Source: Pseudeuparius sepicola
Taxonomy: Eukaryota; Arthropoda; Insecta; Coleoptera; Anthribidae
DNA: 64,000 nt
Direction: 5' to 3'
Assembly: GCA_963920635.1 (NCBI GenBank)
Contig: OY987300.1
Span: 57,557,415 to 57,621,414, forward strand
Below are positions 54,330 to 64,000 of the stretch, in pieces. The notes under the pieces were generated by a model, which searched no databases, was not told the DNA's origin, and saw only the letters and a list, made by a program, of their open reading frames with translations. A program made the translations under genes and the position numbers. Numbering within the stretch: position 1 is the first letter of the stretch; each line of letters opens with the position of its first letter.

Positions 54330-55690
54330 ATTTTCACATCTATAGCTATAGCTGCAATGTTTTCAGTGCCAGAACGTCCCACTATTGTCATGACGGATTC
54401 GTACGATGTGATCCAGCATATTGCATTTTCTTTCCCATAGATTTTCGTATTTGATTACATCAAACCATCATCCAACGCTGAATGACGCGCAATGAATTTT
54501 GCTAGTAGTAAATCATTCAAGGGGTAAACAAGATTTTCTTTTTTGGGTGTGCCGGTCTTGAACTAAACGGTCATCATTGAACTAAAATCTTCCAAAATTT
54601 CATCAGAACAAAAAAATTAAATATCAGAAATCACGGTAAGCACAGATCAGTTGTTACATGTTGCGTGTGGGCTCTATATCTTGATGCCGCTTATATAGGT
54701 ATATGGAAACCTCTCCAGCCAGCAAAACTAAATAATATGAAAAGCTGGAAATGTACTTTCTCTAAATAGTTTCTAAGGAGATGGCTCGTTTCAGTGGGTT
54801 AGATACCCTTTATGGAAACTATACAGAAATATAGTCCACTTTTGAATGACGTAAAGAGGTTTGAGTTACTTCTAGGCAGTCTTGCTACAGCGCACTCGCT
54901 GTGATTCAAAGCCGTTTTAAAATCCATTAGATCTTGCTGTTAATTCCATCGACGGCCCAATCTACAGCTCGTACAGTTCAACATTTTGGAACAGAGCAAA
55001 ATATTTCTTGGCACGAAGAAGGAACGATAGTTTTTGAGAGAAAGATTTCGCTACGCTAAATAATCATGAGGAGGCTCAAAATTAAGATGCCCGTCAATTT
55101 ACGGAGTTCCAGAAGTGTCAACTTTTCGAGGATGTACCACTGTACATCCTCGAAAAGTCCAGATGTATCCAGGGAGACGGGCCTATAAGTTGATACTGAT
55201 TGGAGACCTGAGACTCACTTTCGTATTGGTTATGTGTATGTTTAATATTGACCCTACTAGTGATTCATGAAGATAGTTTTCAAATCTTCCCCTATAGCTG
55301 TACGTTGTCAGTGCCAGAATCTCAACCTGTTTGTCATGAAAAATTTGTTCGGATCTGATCCAGCATATTGGACTTTCTTACCCGTTGTAGTAAGACATAG
55401 CATAGTATATAGTTCCACTAATGGCTGATACCAAATTGGTTTGAGTGGCTTTTACGCAGTCTTGCCACCTCGAGTGTTAAGCACCATTAGATTTTGGATG
55501 TTGTTGCTAAATCCAGCGATCCTTGGTACGAAAGTGCGACCATTCTTTTTGAGAAAAATTTCGCTATGGCAGATTCATAAATATAATAATCCTGAGGAGA
55601 CTCAAATCTGATATGCCGCAACTGTCAACCCTACATCCTCGTCCTGATCTTTCCAGAGAGACTGGACGCCTAAGTTGACACTGCTTGTAT
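54330..55690. repeat. Two diverged tandem blocks of an unidentified repeat
   Basis: 54330-55200 and 55270-55690 share blocks in the same order: CTATAGCTG, GTCAGTGCCAGAA or TTCAGTGCCAGAA, GATCCAGCATATTG, GCAGTCTTGC, CATTAGAT, TTTTTGAGA-AAATTTCGCTA or AAAGATTTCGCTA, and GAGGAG or GAGGCTCAAA. Similarity is patchy. The minus strand faintly resembles broken LINE coding sequence, but I cannot support that. Confidence 0.5.
55121..55158. other. Perfect 17-bp-arm hairpin
   Basis: ACTTTTCGAGGATGTAC (55121-55137), a 4-nt loop, then its exact complement to 55158. It lies near the end of the first of the two tandem blocks. Confidence 0.85.
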
Positions 55691-55699
55691 ACCTGAGGC

Positions 55700-56190
55700 T
55701 CAGGGGCATCGATTTAACACCCAACAGTGGCCAGACCAGTGGCCACCGTTGCTCCCGGTGTGGTGTTCCGCCGACGTCGGCAACAAATCGCGGCGCATCC
55801 GGCGTCCGCCAAAAATAAGGGTGGTAGGAGGCCCCCCTGCCCCCCCCGGCCGCGCGGCCATACGCGCGACGAGGACGGCGCTAGCGCACGCCGCCCGCCG
55901 TCTCCGAAACACGCTGACAGCCTGCCAGTCGTGCCGGCACTATTACAAGCCACTTCAGCCAATCGGCTCGCTAGTTCGCGGCGCGGCGGTTGTCGGCGGC
56001 GCGCGGGTTTCGATTTCGGACTGCGGCGTGCGTGTCCGCGAGGTGGTCGCGTTTTCGACGGCGGCGGCGGTCGGCGTTTGTTGTTGTTGTTGTTGTTGTT
56101 GTTGAGGTGCGCGGTATGGTTGATTTTGGTGGCGGTAGGGTGATGTGGCCGCAAGGAGGCGATGTCGATACGTTTGTTTTCAAGGTATGA
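55700..56190. other. GC/CpG-rich island 11 with (GTT)n and a possible first exon
   Basis: Dense CpG block with overlapping ORFs on both strands and a GTT repeat at about 56078-56105 that gives poly-Val or poly-Asn in translation. An ATG at 56116 opens 23 codons ending at AAG, followed by the donor-like GTATGA at 56185. A CpG-rich promoter with a short coding first exon is possible but unproven, and the 23 residues match nothing I know. Confidence 0.35.
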
Positions 56191-56537
56191 AAATCATCTA
56201 CGGCGTATCTTCAAGAAATGAAGATAGCAGGTTTTGTTATCCTGGTTTTCGTCATGGATAAAAATATATAGGTATTTCATGGTGATATGATATAACTACG
56301 TTGTGGAAAACTCAATTGCAGTTTCAAAGCTCATTTAAATTGATATATTATTTAAGTAGGTATATTAGAAACAATTTTTTGCCTTAAATTCATTTTTATT
56401 TATTTATAAAACTTAATATATTGGAATATTGTACATATTTACCTACATTTACCGAAAACGCACAAATGAAAAAAAAAAAACAATTTGAATTGAAATGGTA
56501 ACGAGTTTTTTCCGAGGTTTTTCCTTATGGGTTCTTA

Positions 56538-57768
56538 GTTTGATCAAAAGTAAAATAGCTTTGATTTCCTTAAATTCGCTTAATTGTTTTCGGAACGATT
56601 TTCGAGGACATGTCATTTATATGCAAGCCTTTTGCATTAAAAAAATATATTGCTAGCTAGGGTAGCATTTGCTCATAAAGGTCAGATTACGTTTTGGGGT
56701 ATCGATAACTTTTATTTATTATTCATTTAAATTTTCGCTGCAGAACCTGGAACAAATTGATTAAGGTGAATTCATGCAGCTTTCTATAAGAATAGCAATA
56801 AAAATAGTAATAATAATAAAAGTCAAAACTATTGATCTAATTGCGCCTATTCATGCAGCCGGAATAAGAATAGTAATAGCAATAAGAAATAAGAAGTGAC
56901 CTTGAAGTTGGTTAACTTTTAACTTTATTCTTATTCTTATATCAAGATTGCATGTTCACATGCGCGAACACTCTCGAAAGGCAAGAAAAGACCCAAACAT
57001 TGCAAATTACTATGAAAATAGATTTTATAATGGGCAGCCTTTAGCTCCGATGATCCCTAAATTCAGTAATCATTCTTTTTGTAACATTACAAATTTTATG
57101 GTTATGTTGATAAATTCATAATTTTGGCTTATTACTATTGTTATTCCGGGTATGCATGAATATCACTTAAAAGTTATTGCTATTGCTATTCCTATTACTA
57201 TTACTATTATTATTCTTATTGCTATTCTTATAGAATGCTGCATGAATCCACCTTTAATTGATTAAAAGACAACTTTGTCCAGTTGCCAGGAAAATTCATA
57301 AATGCTTAACAGTAACTTAACGAAACTTTGAACGTTTAACTCAAAAAATAACTTCAACTTTGTTTTCTGAGCTTTCGGACAATAAATCTTTCTCCTTTAA
57401 CCTTGGAAATGTTTATGTTCGTATATATGGGAGTCGAGTTAGCAGTTTTCGTTCAAGGCCAGAAGACAACGGTGTCGCTGTGACGCATCGCTTCACCAGC
57501 GAACGTCGTGACGTGAATCGTGAACAGTAGTTATTCTTACTACCAACTCGTAAATGGTGTTAGTTATGTTTCATATTATATGGTGTTATCATTTCCCATG
57601 TCTCAGATGATTGCAAGGATTGCAAAATCTGTGAATTGTTCGAAGATAATGTCACGTCATGACACATATGCTTACATATAAATGACAGATCCTCGAAAAC
57701 CGGTCCGAAAACAATTAAGCGTATTCAAGGAAATCCAAGCTATTTTACTTATGATCAACTTAAGATAA
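56538..57768. mobile_element. Inverted-repeat element, split by a nested element
   Basis: GATCAAAAGTAAAATAGCTT to CATTTATATGCAAGC (56540-56630) is matched in reverse complement by 57665-57768 with scattered differences. A GCTTAATTGTTTTCGGA block is shared. The element at 56765-57252 lies inside it. Confidence 0.7.
56765..57252. mobile_element. TIR element with GGTG-ATTCATGCAG ends, TTAA flanks
   Basis: The left end GGTGAATTCATGCAGC-TTCTATAAGAATAGCAATA and the right end complement share about 50 bp. Both sides carry TTAA (56761-56764; 57254-57257 after one extra T), suggesting a piggyBac-type target. The interior is AT-rich and (TAATAG)-like repetitive, with no coding sequence. Confidence 0.65.
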
Positions 57769-58410
57769 GTAATCCTATTGAATTTGTTGAGCAACTTTTT
57801 CAGGATTGAAAACAAAATAACAACGCTAATAGAAGTAGCAAAATAAATCTGGTGGACCGACCAGTAAATTTACTTATTCCTTATATTCTGGACTATCAGA
57901 TAAGCTAAAACGCAAAGTCAATCTTTTTAATGTCAGAACAGTATTTAAAACCAAATATACATTAACATTGATGCTAGTTAAAACGAAACAATAGTACAAA
58001 GTACAAAGTTCAAAAAATTGCATTCATAAAATTCCTTGTGAATGTGGAAAGTACTATGTTGGGGAACTTGTAGGGCATTTAACGTTCGCTTAAAAACACA
58101 TAAAAATTATATCAGCAAAATTAAATTTCAAAGTCAAAATTAAATGTGTGAATACTCTTTTAATACTAATCATAGAATGTTGTAGGATATGTCCCCCGAC
58201 CAATTCTCAAGTTAATAAGATACAATAAAGGGTACAATATCAGACAGGTGGCTAGGTCTGTCATTTCACTTTAACTTTGAGAAAGAAGGAAGATTTATTC
58301 TCCGAAAGTTCAGAAAAAAAAATTGTTGAAGTTATTTTTTGAGTTAACGTTCAAAGTTTCGTTCTTTTAATGTTAGGGATTTGTGAATTTTCCTGGTGAC
58401 TTGAAAATTT
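57283..58410. mobile_element. Penelope-like element remnant in inverted terminal repeats
   Basis: 57283-57410 and 58265-58410 are reverse complements (GTTGAAGTTATTTTTTGAGTTAACG-type and AGATTTATT-CTCCGAAAG-type blocks). They flank the Penelope-like coding relic. Each repeat contains a small stem followed by CCGAAAG, reminiscent of the hammerhead-like motif elsewhere in the window. Confidence 0.6.
57830..58165 (+). pseudogene. Penelope-like element GIY-YIG endonuclease fragment
   Basis: A region reading LIPYIL, then SDKLKRKVNLFNVRTVFKTKYTL, precedes KIPCECGKYYVGE (58030-58070) and KTHKNY-like residues. This order (linker, then cysteine-bearing GIY-YIG start) is the C-terminal part of Penelope-like proteins. 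Stops and frameshifts interrupt it, and the reverse transcriptase is missing. Dead fragment. Confidence 0.7.
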
Positions 58411-58414
58411 GTCT

Positions 58415-58525
58415 TTTAGTTAGTTTGATTCAGGTTTCTGAAAAACCAGAAACCCTCGGAAACACCCAATTAAATTTAAATGGATCTGTTTGCACCACAA
58501 AGAAATTTCAGACAATATTTTTATT
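58415..58525 (+). repeat. Dispersed repeat shared with 160-290
   Basis: Carries the CAGGTTTCTG, AATTAAATTTAAATGGATC and TGCACCACAAAGAAATTTC blocks of the copy near the window start. It directly follows the Penelope-like inverted repeat and may belong to the same element. Confidence 0.5.
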
Positions 58526-59089
58526 TATTATTTTTATTTGTTTTCAAAAGATGGCACATCACGTTCAACTAGGATAAAAGGAAAAGTTTTGATCTTAGGA
58601 AATGTTGCTAGAGAGATCAGATGGCTAATGATTTAGACTAGTAATACAATTTAATTTATTTGTATCTGATTATTAACCCACGTAAATCTATAAATAATTC
58701 TATAATAATGAGTGAGGAATATGCAATACATCACAAAAAAAACCGTAATCCACATTTTAAGTATTCTTTTACTCGTCGTTTTTCAACAAAATTATCATCA
58801 AGATTGCCGAGACGTGTATGCGTCTACATTAACTACCAGACCAGGTATAAATATACACGTAATTCTTACAAAGAAAACATGCATAGAAGATGAAAAGAAT
58901 TTTACCTATAACTAAATGTAAAATGACTCGATCATATAGCATAGAAAATACCTAATGGATGCAATCACCATTACCGACTTAAGGCAACGCTTGCAGCAGT
59001 TTGATATATCTGTCTTTGTTTTATACATAGTAAAATTGAGACAGCATTAATAACTGACCGAATAACTGATAGCAAGCGCCCTTAAAATA

Positions 59090-59712
59090 AGCACATACGA
59101 GTATATGCTTAATAAACATTAGCTCAAAAAGGCCTGGTTCTCCATATACAGCGTGTTGAAACTTTTTCAAATATTTTTTAAGTTCCTTTCGAGCCCGTTT
59201 AGGAATTCCAACAAAATTTGATACATATTATGGGTAGTCATTTTGTGCAATAATTTGGCCCTGTTCAGATGAGCAGCGGCGTAGATACAAATAATTTTAT
59301 TTTAAATGCCAGCATAATCACCTTGGCACTATTTTAAAAAATCCGAAATGACGAAGAATCTGTTCCAGAAATAAAAAAATACTAAGAGGCGCTTTTTGTT
59401 CCAAATTGAATGGACTATCCAAAAAAGGCAAAATTTTTGGTTTTGCACAGGACCGTACTACTTTTGTTTTACAATTATTTACAGTAACTATTTGTATCTA
59501 CGCCGCTGGTCATCTGAACGGGGTCAAATTATTGCACAAAATGGCAACCGTCCAATGCATAAGTGTACCAAATTTGGTTGGAAATCCTAAATGGGCTCGA
59601 AAGAAATTAAACAAATATGTTATTTTTTGAAAAACTTCAACACGCTGTATATGGAGAAACAAGCGTTTTTGAGCTAATGTTTATTCAGCATATAATAATA
59701 TGTGCTTATATT
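59090..59712. mobile_element. Foldback element
   Basis: Left arm AAGCACATA, AACATTAGCTCAAAAA, CTCCATATACAGCG; right arm carries CGCTGTATATGGAG, TTTTGAGCTAATGTTTATT and TATGTGCTTAT. Inner marks TTTGTATCTACGCCGCT (about 59475) pair with AGCGGCGTAGATACAAA at 59275. Arms about 200 bp, loop about 170 bp; ORFs inside are arm sequence. Confidence 0.8.
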
Positions 59713-61069
59713 AGCGACTTCTACCTCGTGTTTTCGGCTCTGCCTTTAGTGTGACTCTCCCTGTATACTTCCACAACAGAGGGCCGTTATTGACAACTGT
59801 AATTACCAAATAGTCGAACATTTTCAGAACGTATCGATTTTAATGTTCATCTAAAGATATTTTTATGGGGCTTAGAAGGGAGATATCAGAGTTTGTTTTG
59901 AGAGGATACTGATTGGTTATTAATCCAGAAATAGGTTTGCAGGATATAATTATTATGATGTCATTATCCTATTTAATACTGAGTTTAATACTAACAAATT
60001 GTTAGTGGTGTTTTTCTATCAATGTATTGTTAGTAACAACACATTGGTAGCAAAACATTACCACTAGATTCAATGCTCAATCTCATAAATTTTTTAGCAT
60101 TAGATTTCTTCTTGGTATTTAGGTGTTTTGCGAATATCTTCTTTTTTTTTTCAGAGAAAAGCTATAATAATCCATGTAGATTTTATAAGATTGATTAAAA
60201 TAACGTGCCTGTTTGAGTCCAATTTTTTATTAAAATACCTAATTGTATACTTTCTGAAATGCAAATCACCATATAAATTGGTATGTAATTTCATTTTGAA
60301 ACGTCGAATTATAAACAAATTAAACACACAAACTTCTATATGAATGTTTTAATAATAAAGTATAAAGTATGCACTCTGTACATCTATTTTAGTTTTACAG
60401 GCAATTAATGTCAACCTATGTTCATTATCAAACAGAAATATATTTACTTAGCAATCATTCTAAACAAATTAGATAAATCAAAGTCTGGCCTTTTATATAG
60501 GTTAGGATTCGAGTTAGTAATGCTTTTATATAAACATAAATTTTTTAGCATATACCCGAATTCTCCCAAAGAATCGTGGCACTACCCCAATTGTTCACAT
60601 TGTATTATTATGGTGATTATTATTGTGCCAGTAACTCGGTCATTGTTTGCAAATTATTCCTCGAACCTGGCACTTAGCATTCTTTAGTTCGAATAGTTGG
60701 AAGAACTTTTAAAAAGATTTTAAAACTATATTTACTTTCGTAAGTACTGTTTATTTTGAAATTTATACTTTTGTTATACCTACTTTATGCAAAGTAATAA
60801 TTCGGAGTGCTTATCGCAGACAAGTTTTCGCTAGACTAATAATGTTATTTTCGCCCATATTTTGGATGCTTTCTGATTTTTACTACTTTGCTTTCGACTT
60901 TGCTACTTAATAGTTAGTGTTTCACGTAGGTGTACTGATTTAACTGCGGTTGAAATGAACTAATGGAAAGTTTTTGAAGACGTATGTAATGATTTCGCCA
61001 ATTCTAGTACCGGTTTTGGCAAACCCAGCTCACCAACGTCACAAAACAATTTATGTTTTATGCATCTCA
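59713..61069. other. AT-rich non-coding stretch
   Basis: No domain-bearing ORF or element boundaries recognised. Confidence 0.4.
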
Positions 61070-61340
61070 CAATCCAGAAATTTTATACGGGATGTGTTGC
61101 CGGACACCTTCGTTCGAGAAATAGTCTCGCGTGTGGTCCGGCCGCCGGAATCTTAATTGACACGTTAAAAAAGACGGAAGAGGTAGCGCCTAAACGGGTC
61201 CAAAACGGACACGGTTAATGTCACGGCATTATACAACCACCGCGGGTAGAACATGCATTCGGGGCCCTCCGAAACTCGTTTATCGATTCTTCAATTGCGG
61301 TTGTTAAATGTGGCGCGATTTTCTGAAAAAAAAAATGACC
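61070..61340. other. GC-rich island 12
   Basis: CpG-rich block including TCTTAATTGACACG near 61151 and CGTTTATCGATTC near 61275. ORFs have no domain. Candidate regulatory DNA. Confidence 0.38.
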
Positions 61341-61693
61341 CTGAGATGTTATGTCGCTTTTGCTCTTTTCTGGGCGATTGCGTTCCAATTGTGTACACAA
61401 ATGTAGATAGGCACTCGTAGAGCATGCCGTCAGATTGATTACAAAAAATATTGTAGTTTGTTTAGATGGTAGATACGAAGGTAGATACCTAGGTACATTA
61501 CATTTTGCTTTATGTTTGGCATATTCTGGATTGGTTCGAAAAATATCTTTGTAAGTAAATAAATGCAAAAAAGGACAAGAAATGTGAATCCACAGGTATC
61601 GCTTGGCATCTCTTAACTATCACAGAATAAAATTGGGCCATATTTTCTGTGCTCCCAAAATAGGCTCCCAAAAACCGCGGATAATAGCTCCTA

Positions 61694-62590
61694 TACAGGG
61701 TGAGTCAGAATGTATAGTAAATAATTTAAAGGGGCGTTCGGCAGGTGGTTTTAAGGGGGCCTTTCATATAAAATTTTTCGATTTGGGCTTTCCTTGCCAA
61801 GTTATTTGGGTCTACAGGGTGACCCAAGAGTACATTTTTTATTTATATCTCAATAACGGCGCTACTTAAAAATTTGAAATTTGGTATGTGTTGTCTACTT
61901 ACTAGAAGACGCCTTAGGGTAGTTTATTCATCTACACAGTGCCCTAAAAAAGGGGTAAAAACTAACAACCCCTATTAATTTTTTTTACTCAAACTTTTTG
62001 AGGTTATATTTTTGGTCTTGCAGGTCCATCATTTTAGTGTATCTTTTCATTTTGCAACAAAAGTGTACTCTTGTTTCGTAACGATAAAATCAAGCGTTTG
62101 CGTTGAAATTGGCAAAACGTGCCCCAAAACACCTGTTAACTTCAACATTCGAAACATAAAATTTTTACCTACCGCTTTCAAACGTTACAGATCGACTGTA
62201 CATTCAAAATAAGAAAAAAAATACCAATTGGACATTGGTCAAAAACAGCATTGGTTTTCTTTTCCATTTTGAAAGCTAATAAGTTTTGGTACATTGTTCA
62301 TAGGAATTTTTTTCTCAGTTTAAATCCGCCCATTTCACCCCTATTTGAAGAGCTAAAGCAAAAAATCCTTCACGAAAATTGTTCAAAATTTTCTGAAGAG
62401 TGCAATAAACTTATTTTTGATATACCTTTATTAGTCATTTTTTTGAGAAAACTCATTTTTCAAATTTACTGTTTCGAATAGGCCCCCTAGCGGCCGAACT
62501 ACGAACTTAAAAATAATTTCCAGCGATTTCTCGTGACCACATTACTTAAGAAGATTTTTTTCCCAAAGCTCCAGGACTATTAATTCCTGA
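61694..62590. mobile_element. Nested CAGGGTGA elements; copy of the 46432-47647 family
   Basis: Left ends TACAGGGTGAGTCAG (61694) and TACAGGGTGACCCAAG (61813) lie 120 bp apart. About 61990-62230 aligns with 46830-47030 (TTTTTGGTC-TGCAGGTCCA-CATTTT, TTTCAAA-GTTACAGA). Right ends were not resolved. Confidence 0.55.
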
Positions 62591-62598
62591 AATATGGT

Positions 62599-63375
62599 AC
62601 AGGGTGGCCCATCCAAGCGGAAAAAGTGTGCTACGTGGAGACAGGTTAACATAAAATCGTCATTGAAAAAATGAGGTTGTAGTAAAAATTAAGGGGAATT
62701 CGAGGGTGTACCCTAATTTGGTATACGGGGGTCGGTAAAAAAGTTTTCGCAAAAAACATTTTTTTGCAAAATAAAAAAAAAATCTTACCTACACATCCAT
62801 TAGAGAACCTTTAAGTAGTATTCGCGGAAAGTTGGAGTTTTCCGATTTGTCGTATTTTTTCGACTCTAACGCTTTTTCGGGTTGAGAGGTATGTAACTAT
62901 TATTTGAGGTAAACGAAATAGTTTTCAAATGGAATGCCAGTAGGAGTATGTTAATTTTTGTTACTAGTAAGGCGCTAAGGCATAAGAAAATAAAAACTCA
63001 AAACGCACGCATCAAAATTTAAATATATCTTTTTGGATACGAGGTAGATTCAAAAATGTCAAAATAACTCAAGAGTAAAGTACTCTTATTTTTTAAAATA
63101 CGGTAAAAACTTACTTACAAAAGTTGTTTGGAATCAAAGGTGGATGATTTAAAGTCACAGCCAGTAAAAAAAGAGATATTTAACTTTTTTTGTATTATTT
63201 CGACCATTCTGTGTATTACAAAAAAAATACCGCTAGCGCAACTTATCGTCGGATAGCACATGAATTTGTTACTAAACTTTAATTTTGTGCGATTAGCAGC
63301 TAGAAATTTAAATTAATCGAAATCAGAGTTTAAAAATATTACATTTTTGTGTCCAACTTTCTGCGGGTCCCTGTA
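62599..63375. mobile_element. TIR element, TACAGGGTGGCCC to GGGTCCCTGTA
   Basis: Begins TACAGGGTGGCCCATCC and ends GCGGGTCCCTGTA. Only the outer CAGGG and TA are exact inverted repeats. About 777 bp, no coding sequence. Confidence 0.5.
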
Positions 63376-64000
63376 TATGGGGCGTGTTGCGAAAAGCAGT
63401 GACGTTTCGCTTGCAGAATCATTTTATTCACACGCCAATTTCGTTGTTCTATTTTTCATTTATTTCGGTTAGAATTTTATTAAAAGGTTTTATGATTTAT
63501 ATAATGTTTCTAAACACTTAAATCTTCGATTTTGGTTACGCAATCGGAAATTAGAGAATTAATATTTGATAAACTCTGTTAGATCAAATTTTAATAACCG
63601 ATGCCCGCCTTCCTTAAAACAACTTGAGGAAACTTTTTGTTTGCAGTTTGTACTGCTCGAAATGTGTTTAATAAATCGAAACAATAGCTATATAAGCAAA
63701 GATTTAAAAAGACATAGATAGGCAGAATAATAATTATTGTTGATAATGAATATAATAGATATTCGATATTTTCTCGGTTTTTATATGAAATTTTAGGGAA
63801 AATATTTGATGTGCCTCGCCGAGGTTTCAAAAATATGTAGCTTTGTTTATGGTCTACGTCCGGCAACATATTTTTACCCATCAAAATATTAAAACAGAAG
63901 ATAACTAAAACATGTATATTTTATGGTTTCGCTGTGTACATTTTCTAGAACATAACTTTTCCAAATGTAACAGGACCTACTCATTTCAACGAATCTTACA
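63376..64000. other. AT-rich non-coding end of window
   Basis: The minus-strand ORF at 63591-63884 (97 aa) has no recognised domain. Nothing else seen. Confidence 0.4.

Noticed and set aside
55714..56154. 146- and 138-residue ORFs on opposite strands
   Set aside because: Same composition effect, plus a GTT/AAC microsatellite that yields poly-Val or poly-Asn. Only the short ATG-to-donor stretch was kept, at low confidence.

Overview
This is a gene-poor stretch of an arthropod, almost certainly insect, nuclear genome. The background is AT-rich and non-coding, packed with transposable elements of typical insect type: an errantivirus, a BEL/Pao relic, R4/Dong and other LINE fragments, Penelope-like relics, hAT elements, and many foldback elements whose ends read CAGGGTG. 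I could not recognise any complete host protein-coding gene. I could not settle the species from sequence alone.

The best-supported locus is a complete, very young endogenous errantivirus (Gypsy/Ty3 group) at 16112-23838. It has two 199-bp LTRs that I read as identical, a perfect 4-bp target duplication (AATT), and a tRNA-Ser-type primer binding site. It has a polypurine tract and three uninterrupted reading frames: gag (16704-18152), pol (18149-22006: protease, RT, RNase H, integrase) and env (21939-23630, a baculovirus-F-like fusion protein). Gag and pol share a short overlap with a -1 slippery heptamer. An ATG-free leader with a splice donor, and an acceptor just upstream of the env ATG, suggest how Env would be made.

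Layout: 1-5400 is AT-rich DNA with two related GC-rich islands and old repeats. 5400-6547 is a foldback element. 6790-9200 holds two large GC/CpG-rich islands. 9727-14330 holds two deleted hAT elements, one with an intact 8-bp target duplication. 15147-15476 is a small TIR element, followed by the errantivirus. 24841-28130 holds foldback elements, including a 0.9-kb palindrome. 29040-30135 is a BEL/Pao pol pseudogene on the minus strand. 30223-30612 is a tandem repeat with a hammerhead-ribozyme-like core. 31745-33600 is a LINE RT fragment split by a foldback element. 35822-37229 is a hAT-type non-autonomous element built of GATC-rich repeats. 38690-39665 holds two foldbacks, one with the hammerhead-like motif and one with a tRNA-like cloverleaf. 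41235-44325 is an R4/Dong-like LINE plus a second 3' fragment, both set in TTA repeats. 46432-47647, 56538-57768, 57283-58410 and 59090-59712 are further inverted-repeat elements; the third encloses a Penelope-like GIY-YIG relic. 61694-63375 holds more CAGGGTG elements.

About a dozen GC- and CpG-rich islands (for example 985-1470, 3660-3880, 6790-7510, 8600-9210, 25550-25930, 31284-31660, 40240-40760, 48380-48850, 50200-50720, 52880-53240, 55700-56190, 61070-61340) interrupt the AT-rich repeats. They give overlapping chance ORFs on both strands. Two share a related sequence block and two others share TCACGTGA. My inference is that they are candidate cis-regulatory or CpG-rich promoter sequences in a gene desert; this is not demonstrated here.
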